Source of the DNA: Cardiocondyla obscurior
Lineage: Eukaryota; Arthropoda; Insecta; Hymenoptera; Formicidae
Direction of reading: 5' to 3'
DNA: 64,000 nt
NCBI RefSeq assembly: GCF_019399895.1
Contig: NC_091872.1
Location: 628,395 to 692,394, forward strand
The translations under genes were made by a program, and so were the position numbers. The notes beneath the pieces were generated by a model. The model was given only the letters and a program-made list of their open reading frames with translations, made no database searches and was not told the origin of the DNA. Positions 42,529 to 52,806 of this stretch are shown here, piece by piece (within the stretch, counting starts at the first letter, position 1; every line of letters begins with the position of its first letter).

Positions 42529-43718
42529 AATCAAACATAACATCAAGAGTAAATAATGCTATCACTCAAAAAGAAAGACTACACAGAATACTAGGACATG
42601 TCAATTTTAAATATTTGGAGGACATGTGTAAAAATAAATATGTAAATGGAATTCCGGAAAAATTAGAATCTGATCAATTTAAATGCGCTACTTGTATTAA
42701 AAATAAAATGCATAACCTTCCTTTTGAAAATCAACGAACAAAAGCCAAAAATTTATTAGAAATTATACATTCTGATTTAAATGGTCCTCACCAGACAATA
42801 GGTATAAATGGAGAAAGATATTTTCTCACTTTTATCGATGACTTTAGTAAAGCAGCAAGAATATATACAATTAAATCTAAATCGCAAGTATATGATTGTT
42901 TTGTTGATTACGTAAATAATATTGAAAATTTAACTGGTAAAAAAATTAAAAAATTAAGATGTAATAATGGAAGAGAATATAATAATAAAGACATATATAA
43001 TTTTGCAAGAAATAAAGAATTCATAATAGAACCGTGTCCACCATATGTTCATCAATTAAATGGTACAGCTGAACGTTATAATAGAATCATAATGGATATG
43101 GCAAGATGTTTGTTAACCGAATCAAATTTAAGTAAAAAATTTTGGCCAGAAATAGTTAGAACTGCATCATACTTGAAAAATAGAATCTTAACAAATACAG
43201 AAATTAAAAAGACACCCTATGAAATTTTAACAAGAATAAAACCAGACATTAAAAATTTACGTTTATATGGAAGTAAAGTCTTTGTAAAGGTACCGGAAGA
43301 AAAGCGTAGCTCAAAATGGGACCATAAAGCCGATCTTGGTCTATTATTAGGATATGAAAATGTAGGATACAGAGTTTTAATAAATAATAAAATAACAATC
43401 GCTAAACACGTAGATATTATAGAGAATGAAGAAAATTTAATTGGATATAGTAATGATGAGAATAACGTCACTTGCGAAGAAGAAGATAATAATACTAATT
43501 TTGGTAATGACACAATAATAATTAGTTCCGATGAAGAAATGGATTTAAATCAAAGCTTTAGAAGACAGAATGAAGTTAGGAAATCATCAAGAAATAGGAA
43601 AAGACCTGATAGATATGGTGACAATATTGCGACAGATTTTGTATATGTTAATTATGTAAGTGCGGACAGTCCTCTTAATTATGATGATGCAATAAACTCA
43701 AGGAAAGCAGACGGCTGA
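42529..43718 (+). pseudogene. Copia integrase and start of RT
   Basis: Integrase is uninterrupted from the zinc finger (HRILGHVNFKYL, CATCIKNKMHNLPF) through the catalytic core (HSDLNGPHQT, LRCNNGREY where Copia elements have RSDNGxEF, so the second Asp is Asn, and NGTAERYNR) to the acidic linker. The frame ends in an in-frame TGA at 43716 where Copia relatives have Trp. Confidence 0.9.
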
Positions 43719-45162
43719 AAACAAGCCATAAATAAAAAAATAGAGTGTTTAAAGAAAAATAAAACATGGGAATTAGTTCCGTCACCAGCAAATAAAAAAA
43801 TTTTAAGTGTAAAATGAATATATACAAAGAAACCAAATAATTTAAAAAAGGCTAGGCTAGTGGTTCGATGATTTGAACAGGAAAAAAATTTAGAAGACAT
43901 ATATTCACCGGTAGCAAAGATACAAACACTAAAACTTCTATTAAGCTATTGTTGTCAAAATAAATTATCTATATTTCAGATGAATGTTGAAACAGCTTTC
44001 TTAAATGGTAATATCAAATCCGAAGTATATATTAAGCAGCCACAAGATTATGAAGACGGAACAGAAAATGTATGCAAATTAAATAAGGCTTTGTATGGAT
44101 TAAAAGAAAGCCTAAGATTATGGTATGAGTGTTTGAATAATTACTTAAGTAAATTAGAATTTGAAAAAAGCAACAATGATTATTGTCTTTATATATTAAA
44201 TTGTAATAATGATAAGATATACTTAATAGCATTTGTGGATGATTTACTAATTTGCGGAAAAAACTTAATTAAAATAAATCAAATTAAAGAAGAATTATCT
44301 AAAAAATTCATGTTAAAAGATCTTGGAAAAATAAAAATGTACTTAGGAATAAATATTATATATGATTTAAATAATAATAAAATGACTTTAGATCAATCTG
44401 ATTATATAGAATCACTTGCAAAAAAATATAATATAGAAAACTCAAAAACATTCCAAACTCCAATGGAACAAAATTTAAAGTTAGAACCAGCACAATCAGT
44501 AAATACAAGTATTAAATTTAGAAATATAATTGGAGCATTACTGTATATAAGTACCGGAACAAGAGCTGATGTAAGGCTATAGCGTTAACTATCTTAGTCG
44601 TTTTCAAAATTCATATACAGATACACACTTTAAATATGCTTTGAGAATTTTAAAATATTTATATCAAACAAGAAATCTGAAACTAACGTTTGAAAAGAGT
44701 ATAACATATGAACCTCTTGAATGCTTTGTTGATGCTGATTGGGCTGGAGACATAGTAGATAGAAAATCCACAACAGGATATGTGATTAAGTTTTATGGCA
44801 ATACTATATATTGGAAATCTAGAAAACAAGGAAGTGTAACGAAATTATCCACAGCCGCCGAATATGTTGCGTTATCAGAAATTGTAAGCGAAATAAAAAT
44901 TATAATAAACCTATTAAGAGATTTAGGAGAAATTATAGATAAACCAGTAAAAATATACAAAGATAACACAGGAGCAATTGCATTAGCAAAATATGGAAAT
45001 TTAACTAAAAATTCTAAATATATAGAAGTACATTTACATTACATTCATGAAAATTATAGTCAAGGAATAATTGATATTATTAAAATAAATACATATGATA
45101 ACTTGGCAGATATATTCACTAAATCTCTTGGTAGTACTAAGTTTAAGAAATTCAGAAATTAG
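43719..45162 (+). pseudogene. Copia RT and RNase H
   Basis: RT motifs are NKTWELVP, QMNVETAFLNG, KALYGLKES and AFVDDLLICG. The first catalytic Asp (QMDV in active Copia) is Asn here. RNase H runs from DADWAGDIVDRKSTTGYV to the end at 45162 (LADIFTKSL). Stops at 43716, 43815 and 43868 are all TGA, and a frameshift near 44580 separates RT from RNase H. Confidence 0.9.
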
Positions 45163-45199
45163 TTAAAAATTATATAATCATTTTTTTAAAGTATAAATT

Positions 45200-45209
45200 T
45201 AAGGAGGAG
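45200..45209 (+). other. Copia polypurine tract
   Basis: AAGGAGGAG immediately precedes the right LTR. Confidence 0.7.
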
Positions 45210-45603
45210 TGTTAAAATATATGCGCTTCAAACAATAATTATAAATTTAACTTTAAATAAGACCGAATCAATTTACAAATAAATAATTCCTAGTAGACCG
45301 GAAACACTACGTGACTTTGTGACAGCTAGATAAGAAAAGGAATAAACCTCTTAAGACAAAGGACCGGAAAGCCCCTTTACTGATTTAAAGATAAAACTAA
45401 TATCGGGACTTACTCACTTGAAAAAGAGTCGTCGTCGGGTACAGACGTGTAACATATTAAAACCTCCTTAAATACCGTTCTATATTTTTTTATGTTTTTC
45501 TATTAAGTGTGTGTAAAATATAAACCAAATATAAACCAGTGTTTTGTGAATTAAAGAGTTTTTTATTATAAAAAATTATCCACGCACCCAAATAATTTTT
45601 TCA
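45210..45603 (+). repeat. Right Copia LTR
   Basis: This 394-base LTR matches the left one apart from about seven substitutions and two indels. The target duplication GCCAA follows. Confidence 0.95.
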
Positions 45604-46423
45604 GCCAATGTCCTTTTCCTACGGAAAAAGCCGTTTTCTCCTTGTCTCTTGGATCCATCCTGATTTGCCAATACCCACTCTTAAGATCAAGAGTAGCAAA
45701 CCAGGAATTCCCAGCCAAACGATATAGAATATCATCTATCCTCGGAAGAAAAAAAGAATCTTTTACTGTAACCGCATTAACTTTTCTATAATCAACGCAG
45801 AATCTAATTGTCCCATCCTTCTTTTTAACTAAAACTGCTGGAGAAACTCAAGGACTTTGCGACTCCTCAATTACCCAACGGTTTTTCATATCTTCGATAA
45901 TTCCGTCAACCTCATCCCTCATTCGAAAAGGAATCCGACGAGGAACCTGTCTAATCGGAAAAGCGTCCGCTACATCAATCTTATGTTTTACTAGTTCGCA
46001 ATTCCCTGCATCTATTTCCTCCAAAAATGTCCCCTGGAATTCTCTAAAGAATGAAGAAGCTACTTTCTTCTGCTCATCATTCAGTTCTTTTAAGGTTTCT
46101 TCAAAAAGCTTCTGAGGAAAGAAAGAATTCACCCCGGAAGTCTGTTTGATTCTGGCCACCCTCAAAGAATTCTAACAAGAACTAAAAGCTTCATCAAAGA
46201 TTTTGGAAAAACCAACCTTCCTCAGAAAATCTGCCCCGAGAAGGCAATCATCCGAAATTTCCGCTACAAACATACTCATTTTAAGAGCAAACTTCCCTAT
46301 CTCCATAGAAACTTTAGCTTCTCCTCTAATAGAAACATCTTCCCCTGTAGGATATCGAAATCTTAGCCCCTCTCTAAGCGATCGTAAACCTGAATTCTCC
46401 TTTCCGAAAAACCTAGAACTCAA
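45604..46423 (-). pseudogene. Protease and N-terminal reverse transcriptase of the minus-strand gypsy element
   Basis: The segment 46172-46423 resembles a retroviral-type aspartic protease C-terminal half (DDCLLGADFLRKVG). After a stop, 45848-46165 gives the region in front of RT (KHKIDVADAFPIRQVPRRIP, MRDEVDGIIEDM), and the reading goes on to the Copia boundary at 45604 with VKKKDGT and VDYRKVN-like motifs on the minus strand near 45780-45840. The other half of RT lies at 34195-34966. Confidence 0.8.
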
Positions 46424-47641
46424 AATGGTAATATCAGAGCCCGTGTCAACTCTGAAATTACACTTCCTACCATTAATCTTTCCTGCAAAACAAAAATCGC
46501 GTGAAGAATAGCCGATTTTCCTGGAAAATAACTCCTTCGGGGCCCCCTTTCCTTTAGCCGACCCCGAAGAGGTCGACTACTCCGAGTTTTCCTTACGGGT
46601 AGGGCACAGATTCTGGAAGTGTCCTGGCTTCCCATAAAGCCAATACTCTTCTCGAGCCCCCCCCCCTTCGTTTCCCGAAAAAATTTATTACCTTTATACT
46701 TTTTAGGATTCGCCGAACTTTCCCTCTTTCCTCCGCTTTCCTTAACGTTCCCCCTGGACTTTTCCGAACAAAAGGAATTAAAATTCCTAAAAGAACTCGC
46801 GCGCCCCTGAAAACTTGGCGCTCTCCTATCGAAAATTTCCCCGAAAATCGTTTTTATCACTTTCGATCTCTCGATCGCCTTTTTAAGTGAAGAAATCCCT
46901 TCCAGTTGCAGCGTTCTCCTAACCCTGCCATCTAACAACGCAGAAATAAATTGTGCCCAAGCGATTTTATCCCGTACTTTGTAGGGACATTCAGGATAAA
47001 CTAACTAAGATAACCGCTCTAATTCCGTCCCAAAAGAAGCAAAATTCTCCCCCTCCTTCTGTCTCCAATTAGTAAAAAAAGAATAGTAATTTTGAGAAAA
47101 CCGCGGTTCTCCGAAACACAACTCGAGCTTTGCTCTAAGCTCCGCGTAGCTCATGCCCTCGGAATTCTGTAAAGTACAGAAAACCGAACGCGCTCTGCCC
47201 CGAAGGCAAGAAACAAGAGCAACAGTTCTCGCCTCTTGTCCCCACTGCTTTGCTCGAGCGATTAAATCAAATTGGGAGAAGAACTCCCGCAACGGAACAG
47301 AACCGTCATACGTGTCAAGTTTTAAATTTAACCCGGACACAGAACGCGCGTCACCCTCAACCGGAGGGACATCCGGAACGAAACTCGCGCTCCCCCTCCG
47401 CCGGAAGAACACCGGAAACGCGCGAAAAATTATTGGAGGGACTTAGCTGCAGGATTCGGCTCTGCATCCTCGTAATTGCATCGTCGCGCAGACGTATCTC
47501 GGCCCACAGGCTCTCCTCCCTCTGCTCCTGCTCGACCCGCAGCTGACGCATCTCCTGACGAAGCGACTCGAACGCCGCCGCCTCCGACGAAGCAGGATCC
47601 TCTTGACGGGATCGCATCCTCTTCGCCGTATGCGTAGCCAT
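46420..47641 (-). pseudogene. gag of the minus-strand gypsy element
   Basis: The ATG at 47641 opens a 94-codon segment with a coiled-coil-like stretch (LRQEMRQLRVEQEQREE). It is followed by a capsid-like region at 47005-47412 (LREFFSQFDLIARAKQW, LRAKLELCFGE) and a Lys/Ser-rich nucleocapsid region at 46420-46938. Frameshifts near 47400 and 46990 separate the pieces. Intact CCHC knuckles were not seen. Confidence 0.7.
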
Positions 47642-47657
47642 CCCGGACGAGCCCCCA
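47640..47657 (-). other. Primer-binding site complementary to tRNA-Pro, overlapping the gag ATG
   Basis: On the minus strand the sequence TGGGGGCTCGTCCGGGAT follows the LTR after three bases. This 18-mer is the classical tRNA-Pro primer site. The gag ATG (47639-47641, read on the minus strand) uses the last two bases of the site. Confidence 0.85.
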
Positions 47658-47660
47658 AAA

Positions 47661-47950
47661 TGTTACGCCGGGAACGGGTCAACGAAACGTCTCCGCGTTC
47701 ACGCCTCTCACTCTCACACACTCACACTCGCGGCGCCTGAACTCCGCAAAAAAAAGAAAGACGTTTTATGAAAATAAACAGGAACGGTTTAATAATAATC
47801 ATGCAAGCGTTACAACATCTGCACTCCTTCGAGACACGGGCAGAACTGTCATTTTAACCATCAATAATAATCTTCGTTCCCCTGGTAACGGGGAACCGAA
47901 ACCTCGGAGCGAGCCAGCAGCTTTATGCCGCTCCGTATTCCGGGCGTAAC
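47661..47950 (-). repeat. 5' LTR of the minus-strand gypsy element
   Basis: The ~290-base unit has perfect ends TGTTACGCC...GGCGTAACA. It lies three bases from the primer-binding site on its gag side. Confidence 0.85.
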
Positions 47951-48676
47951 AATATATTTGCGAACAAAGCCTCCCGGTATATCATACCAAGGCGAGCGCG
48001 CCGTGCAAAATAAGAGCGATTACCGAGCCAGCGAAAAAGCCGGACACGTGCGTAACGCGACAAGTTGCATTACGGGCAACATTCTGGATAGCAGTAAGCA
48101 AACCACAAGTGTGGATATACTCCACAACGAAAGAGCAAACGATAGAAATACAATGTAAACATAGACCGAGTAAAAAATTAGAAATAAATAGAACAGAAAT
48201 AGTAAAATTAAGAACAGCATGTAAACTAACAACGACAGAAATGACAATGAAAACAAGAAACACGATAGGGGAAAGCAAAATAGAACGACACGTACCGGCA
48301 TATAATCTAACAAACATAGAAACAGAACAGGACGAAAAAACTGACCCAATAAAAAAAGAAAATAGAAGAAATAAGCCGCGACAAGGAAATAAAAAACCCG
48401 AATGAATTAAATAAATTAGGGATAGAATTAAATAAAATGGACAAACAATTAGACGGAAATGTAATATTAACAAATAAAATAATAATGTACACAACGGGCA
48501 CAAGCGCCACAGTAATAGCAATAATAGCGACTATAGTACTAGCAATAGTAATAGTAAAATTGTACAAAAAGAAAAAGAATAAAGTAACCGAACAGATAAT
48601 TCTACCCAGCAAAATAAAAAGAAGAAAAAAGAAAGAAACGCCGAATGTAAAAATACCACGACCAACACAATTGTAA
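47951..48676 (+). pseudogene. env-like gene, 3' part with membrane anchor
   Basis: A frame running through VWIYSTTKEQTIEIQC (near 48105) is followed, after a frame break near 48380, by a segment with one hydrophobic helix (IIATIVLAIVIVKL, ~48510-48565) and a Lys-rich cytoplasmic tail ending at 48676. This is the usual C-terminal layout of insect env genes. It lies just upstream of the polypurine tract. Confidence 0.7.
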
Positions 48677-48748
48677 GTAGGATAAGAAAACAAAATGTAA
48701 AGAAGAAAAGATTGAGGTGTAAAAACACACTCAACCTTTTCTTCCCCC

Positions 48749-48761
48749 TAGGGGGGAGGGA
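48749..48761 (+). other. Polypurine tract of the errantivirus-like element
   Basis: The run AGGGGGGAGGGA sits immediately before the 3' LTR and is the expected plus-strand primer site. Confidence 0.75.
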
Positions 48762-49297
48762 TGTTGTAACCCGAACCCCGTTACAACACGGAACATGACG
48801 CAAGGCATTTCGGCATAAGATCTCGTAATAAAATAACATCGGAGGATGCGATATCAGCAAACCTCCTTAAGCAATTAAATCATAAGAAATAAAAAAGAGA
48901 AATAATTGCGAGAACTTATTGCCGAAATCGCTAAGGTTGCATTCGCCGAACAACCGAAGTTCGGCATTGCAACCCGATGACGCCAAGGCCCTGCGTCACT
49001 ATTAAATAACCGCGGACCGTCACGGGCGGGCAGTCACATCAGAGTCCGTGCAGTAAACCGATACCGCGTAGTAATTAAAGTTCGGTCGCGTGCCGTGAAA
49101 GAGGAGACCTCGCGGAGCCGAGGACGCGTGATAACGCTGGGACGCGCACCGAACTAACCAAAAGAAAACTCAAGAGAAGCGAAAGAATTGTAACTTTGAA
49201 CCAATTAAAGAGCAAAATATTTATTATTATTTCTTAAAATTATCGACCTTCCCACGAATCCCGAAGGACGGACCCCGTGCACCGGCTGCGGTCAACA
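48762..49297 (+). repeat. 3' LTR of the errantivirus-like element
   Basis: The 536-base unit begins TGTTGTAACCCG and ends GTCAACA. It is closely similar along its whole length to the solo LTR at 53359-53895, which fixes both ends. No partner 5' LTR is present in the window. Confidence 0.9.
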
Positions 49298-49305
49298 CTT
49301 CCAAC

Positions 49306-49530
49306 CTAGAAGTTTGATTGACTAGATACAAATTTATTACACTTACCATTACATTCTAATATGCTCTCTTTGTTCCTCATTAAAACTGAATCCTGCACAT
49401 CACAGTCGACATTATCATCACTAAATAAAGGTTGAGCAGCTTGCTGTTCATTCAATCGTTTTCTTTTTCGATGGCGTTTTATCCGTTCACGTCCAAGTGC
49501 GTTTTTTCGATATTTTCGCAGATTGTTCAT
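49306..49530 (-). other. Possible first exon of an unidentified gene or transposase
   Basis: On the minus strand an ATG at 49530 starts MNNLRKYRKNALGRERIKRHRKR-type basic sequence followed by an acidic stretch. A GTAAGTG near 49347-49353 on the minus strand looks like a splice donor after the codon for ECN. I do not recognise the protein, and no further exon is visible to the left because the errantivirus LTR begins there. Confidence 0.3.
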
Positions 49531-49697
49531 ATTTTTTTACTTAAATATTAATATAAGTAATATACTCAAGAACGATCACACCACAGCTAACGCGACTCTG
49601 CTTATTTTGTAATGCTATCCACGCAAAGCTATCCACGATGCTCACATGCATGAGCATAAATAATTTGGACAATAGTGCCCTCTGAACTATTTTGTAC

Positions 49698-49818
49698 ATC
49701 AGGGCAACCTTATATGGTCCTGGTGTTTGCCAGATCAAGATTTCCCGATTAAAACTTAAGTTTCAATCGGGAAATCCTGATCTGGCAAACACCAGGACCA
49801 TATAAGGTTGCCCTGATG
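49698..49818. repeat. 121-base near-perfect palindrome plus a third arm copy
   Basis: The left arm starts CATCAGGGCAACCTTATATG and is mirrored by the right arm ending GGTTGCCCTGATG, around a loop of about six bases. A third, diverged direct copy of the left arm follows at 49844-49908. Confidence 0.9.
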
Positions 49819-50023
49819 CAAAAAAATTTATTATTTTTTTAACCATCAGGACAACCTTTTACGGTCCTGGTGTTTGCCAAATCAGGATTTCCCGATCAAA
49901 ACTTAAAATTTTTAACGCAGAAATAACCTGATAAGATTGTTATCTGGGCTTGATCTGGTTGACCTGATCAGGATACCCTTTTCTGTGCTCGATCTGGCCC
50001 TGATGTGACGGCAGGTCTGCCAG
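49819..50023. other. AT-rich spacer with repeats of the palindrome arm
   Basis: This stretch contains the third arm copy and further short matches to CTGATCTGG/CTTGATCTGG. No gene is seen. Confidence 0.5.
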
Positions 50024-50994
50024 TTAAAATTTCGAGTCGGGTAGTCTCGTACTCTTTTTCTTTCCATACTTACAACTTTTTCTCTTTCCTCCTTCCCCTT
50101 TTATCGTTACTATTAACGACAAGTGGTCTGAATCCACTTCCTTTCCCACCTTTATTTCTATTATTTCTCTTTTTGTTTCCACATTACTAACCACATAATC
50201 TATCACTGTTTTTCCTCTTCTCCCACATATGTTCACTCACCCTCTTTATCTCCTCTTGTACATCTATTGATTATTCCCCATCCCGCTTCTTCCAAAACTT
50301 TACAGAATTTTCTTCCTTCCCCTGTAATTTTTTTATCCTTTGTTTTCCTTTTCCTTTCTTCCTTGTCTTCTTCCTCTTTTTTATCGTCCCATAATCCCCC
50401 CTCCTCTCCCGTTCTCACATTAAAGTCCCCCCCAATCAAATATCTCACTCCTTCTTCTTTCTCATCCATCCAATTTCTCATATTCTCTGTCATGTCTTCT
50501 AACTTCTCACTCACATATACCCCTGCTATTTTTCACCATACTTCTCCACATCTTATCTTTATTCCTATCATTCCTTTCCTATCTTCAAATTCTAATTCTC
50601 TTTCTCCTTCTAATTTTTCCTTCCATCCCATCACCATTCCCCCCATTGCCCTCCCCTTCTTATTTTTCTTTTCTGCCCCCTTATTTATCTATTTGTAGCC
50701 CTTTGGCAGTCTGCTTCTTAACCCCTTCCATTTTTTTTCTTCCAACCAAGTTTCACACATATAAATCACATCCCATTTCTCCATGTTCTTCCAGAAATCT
50801 TCATCCTTGTTTTCTATTCCTGCCACGTTCCAAAAAACTATTCTCACGTTTCTATCTTTTATCTCCGCCTTTTCCTTTCCTCTCTCCTTTTTCTCCTTTT
50901 CTTTTTCTTTTTTCCTTTTATCTTTCCTTTTTCCGTTTTTTTCCTTATCCTTTTCTTTTCCTTCTTCCTCACCTTTTATCCTCTTTTTTTCCAA
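50024..50994 (-). pseudogene. Endonuclease fragment of ORF2, second copy
   Basis: Three open pieces (50689-50994, 50233-50514, 50024-50236) show NVRIVFWNVAG, CETWLEEKKW, GGDFNVRTGEEGG and SDHLSLIV. Stops near 50688 and 50537 and a frame break near 50235 disrupt it. Confidence 0.85.
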
Positions 50995-51023
50995 TTCCTT
51001 TTCTTCTCTTCCTCCGCCCTTTT

Positions 51024-52094
51024 TTAAAAACTTGCATTTATTCTATCCATAATCACCCGCTTCCTTTTATTTCCTTCTGTTACAAAAGCCTTTGCTCCAT
51101 CCCATTTTCTCAATTCTTCCTTCAAATCGTCCCATAACCACATTTCCTTATTTACCCATATCTTTTTGTATCCTATCTTCACCTGTTTACCTTCTCTTTT
51201 TAGTCTATCCGCTTCTCTCTTTATAGTCCATTCCACTTTCCTTTCATATTCCGTCAAATCATCTCCTATCCATTCCGTTCTATCCTTCAGTTTTCCTTTA
51301 CCTCTTAATATTTCCAATTTTTCTTTAAAATTTTCCATCTGTACCCATACCATTCTAAAATCTCCTTTGTTCACTCCTCCTATTTTATTTACTTATTCTA
51401 TCTTTGCTTTCACACCTATTGCTTCAAATATTTCTCCCACTTGTTCCTTCAACGCCTTTTTATCTTCACTTTTTATTTTTATTCCTCTTATTATTAAATT
51501 ATTCTTTCTCCATTCTTTCTTTTCCCTTTCTTTTCCCATTTCTAACATTCTCGTTCTTTCTTCCAAACTTAGAACTTTTCCACATATTTTTGCTGGCATT
51601 TCCAATTTACTTCCCTCATATTTTTTTTTCCCTAATTCTTTTTTCCATTTCACCTATTCTTTTCTCTAAATCTATCTTTTCTCTTCTCCATATTGCCTTT
51701 AAATCTTCTATTTCCTTCCTGATCTGCACCTTAATTTCCCTTACCTCATCCATCTGGGCTTGGATCCTTGCGAATTTACTTCTCATCTCCTTTATAACCT
51801 CTTCAAAACCTTTCTTACTTACTCCTCCTTCGCCACCCTCCTCTGTTGTTTTTACCGGCGACCTATATACTTTCACACTTTTTCTGAATCCTTCAAGTCC
51901 TTCTATTTCACCTATCTCCTCCTGCCTTTTTTTTCTTTTTTCCCTTTGTTTCCAAGCTTACATTATTGGTAAGCTATTGGACCTTTCCCTCATCAGCATT
52001 TCTACTTTTGCCGGCCTTCCCATTTTCTTCTTCGTTTTTTCTTCTCCTTTTTTCTCTTTTCCCATCTCAATATTTTCCTTCTTCTGTTCACTCA
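51024..52094 (-). pseudogene. ORF1 of the non-LTR element, second copy
   Basis: The ATG near 52094 begins MSEQKKENIE. An early in-frame stop near 51961 and a frame break near 51640 disrupt the coiled coil. The region around 51470 retains the base missing from the first copy and so shows where that copy is frameshifted. The C-terminus (51024-51374) matches and ends NASF. Confidence 0.83.
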
Positions 52095-52433
52095 TTTTCC
52101 CAACACTGTCCTGAACCTCTTTTCTTTGTCTTTATTACCTTTTACTTTTCTCTTCGCCCCCTTACCTTCTTCCTTTCCTTTGTCTTACTCTCGGTTTTTT
52201 CCCTGTCACCACCAACCTAACCTGCAAAAAACTCCGTCTTGTACTTTCTCAGATTTCTCCCTTTATTCTCACCTCCGCCCTTTCCCTTTACTTGCCCTCC
52301 TTAAAAACCTTCCCCTTTATCCCCACAACACCACCCTTTGCTTCTAAATTCTTTTTAACACCCAAAAACCTTTTTTTCTGCACTCACACTCTCATACATA
52401 CAACCACTCGCTCTGCTATCGGAAACAAAAGTG

Positions 52434-52806
52434 AAATGTGTACTTTAATATCAAATACTCTCTAATAAACTAAGCTAGTTTTGGTTTCGCAGCGCCAAGT
52501 TTTTTTTTTCTTTACATTACTATGTTATATCATATCGGGGCAAACCTAGATCTACGTTTGTATGGTTCCACATGGGTTTGTAATTAACGTCGTTTTATTA
52601 TCGGGGCGAACCCAGGTTTACTTTTATACGATTCCACATGGGTTTGTAATAACCACGTTATATCATATCGGAGCGAACGTAAGTCTACTTTTGTACGATT
52701 CCACATAGGTTTAAAATGTTTAAAATTTTCTAGCACTTTCAAATTCTTGGCGTAATTATTTGATCTCAATAGTTTTATAGAGTATTTGATATTAAAGCAC
52801 ACATTT
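52434..52806. mobile_element. Foldback/MITE-like element with ~33-base terminal inverted repeats
   Basis: The left end AAATGTGTACTTTAATATCA is mirrored at the right end by TGATATTAAAGCACACATTT. It carries no gene. It begins right at the 5' boundary of the second non-LTR copy. The inside holds about 2.5 tandem copies of an ~75-base unit containing GATTCCACATGGGTTTGTAA. Confidence 0.75.
52527..52716. repeat. Tandem ~75-base repeat inside the foldback element
   Basis: Units open with TATCGGGGC and contain TCCACATGGGTTT; three are recognisable (from ~52530, ~52599 and ~52663). Confidence 0.75.

Larger units (their letters stand above)
34967..45603 (+). mobile_element. Full-length Copia (Ty1) retrotransposon with two nested insertions
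   Basis: Two LTRs (34967-35395 and 45210-45603) enclose gag, protease, integrase, RT and RNase H. The target duplication GCCAA occurs at 34962-34966 and 45604-45608. The host site is the RT gene of the minus-strand gypsy element. Nested inside are a solo LTR at 36455-36881 and a minus-strand non-LTR element at 37404-42515. The LTRs differ by roughly seven substitutions plus two indels, so the insertion is fairly young. Confidence 0.95.
32941..47950 (-). mobile_element. Minus-strand Ty3/gypsy retrotransposon, 3'-truncated, split by a Copia element
   Basis: On the minus strand the order is 5' LTR (47661-47950), tRNA-Pro primer site, gag, protease, RT (broken by the Copia insertion at 34967-45603), RNase H and integrase. 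Integrase runs into the errantivirus env near 32941 and no 3' LTR is found, so the 3' end is lost. It interrupts the env gene. Left and right junctions give no clean target duplication, consistent with a deletion. Confidence 0.85.
29199..49297 (+). mobile_element. Errantivirus-like Ty3/gypsy provirus, 5'-truncated, env split by a 15-kb nested insertion
   Basis: Reading on the + strand, the order is reverse transcriptase, RNase H, integrase, an env-like gene, a polypurine tract and the 3' LTR. There is no 5' LTR, gag or protease: the element begins inside pol at the junction with E5. Order and env content match insect endogenous retroviruses (errantiviruses). The env gene is interrupted between about 32941 and 47950 by another retrotransposon. 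All genes carry stops or frameshifts, so this is a dead copy. Confidence 0.85.
50024..52433 (-). mobile_element. Second copy of the minus-strand non-LTR element, 3'-deleted
   Basis: The 5' UTR, ORF1 and the endonuclease part of ORF2 align with 40130-42515 of the first copy. The element stops near 50024 in the middle of the endonuclease (CKYGKKKSTRLP), so RT and the 3' end are missing. Loss of the 3' side rather than the 5' side is not how non-LTR insertions are normally truncated and implies a later deletion or rearrangement. Confidence 0.88.

Noticed and set aside
43716..43870. TGA read as Trp (recoding) in the Copia pol
   Set aside because: The same gene has a frameshift and lost catalytic residues, so ordinary decay is simpler.
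47640..47657. A mammalian retrovirus, because the primer site is the one used by murine leukaemia virus
   Set aside because: tRNA-Pro is nearly universal; the gag, RT and integrase are those of a Ty3/gypsy element.
49698..49910. A CRISPR-like array
   Set aside because: There are only three arms, two of them inverted, with no regular spacers, in a eukaryotic repeat context.
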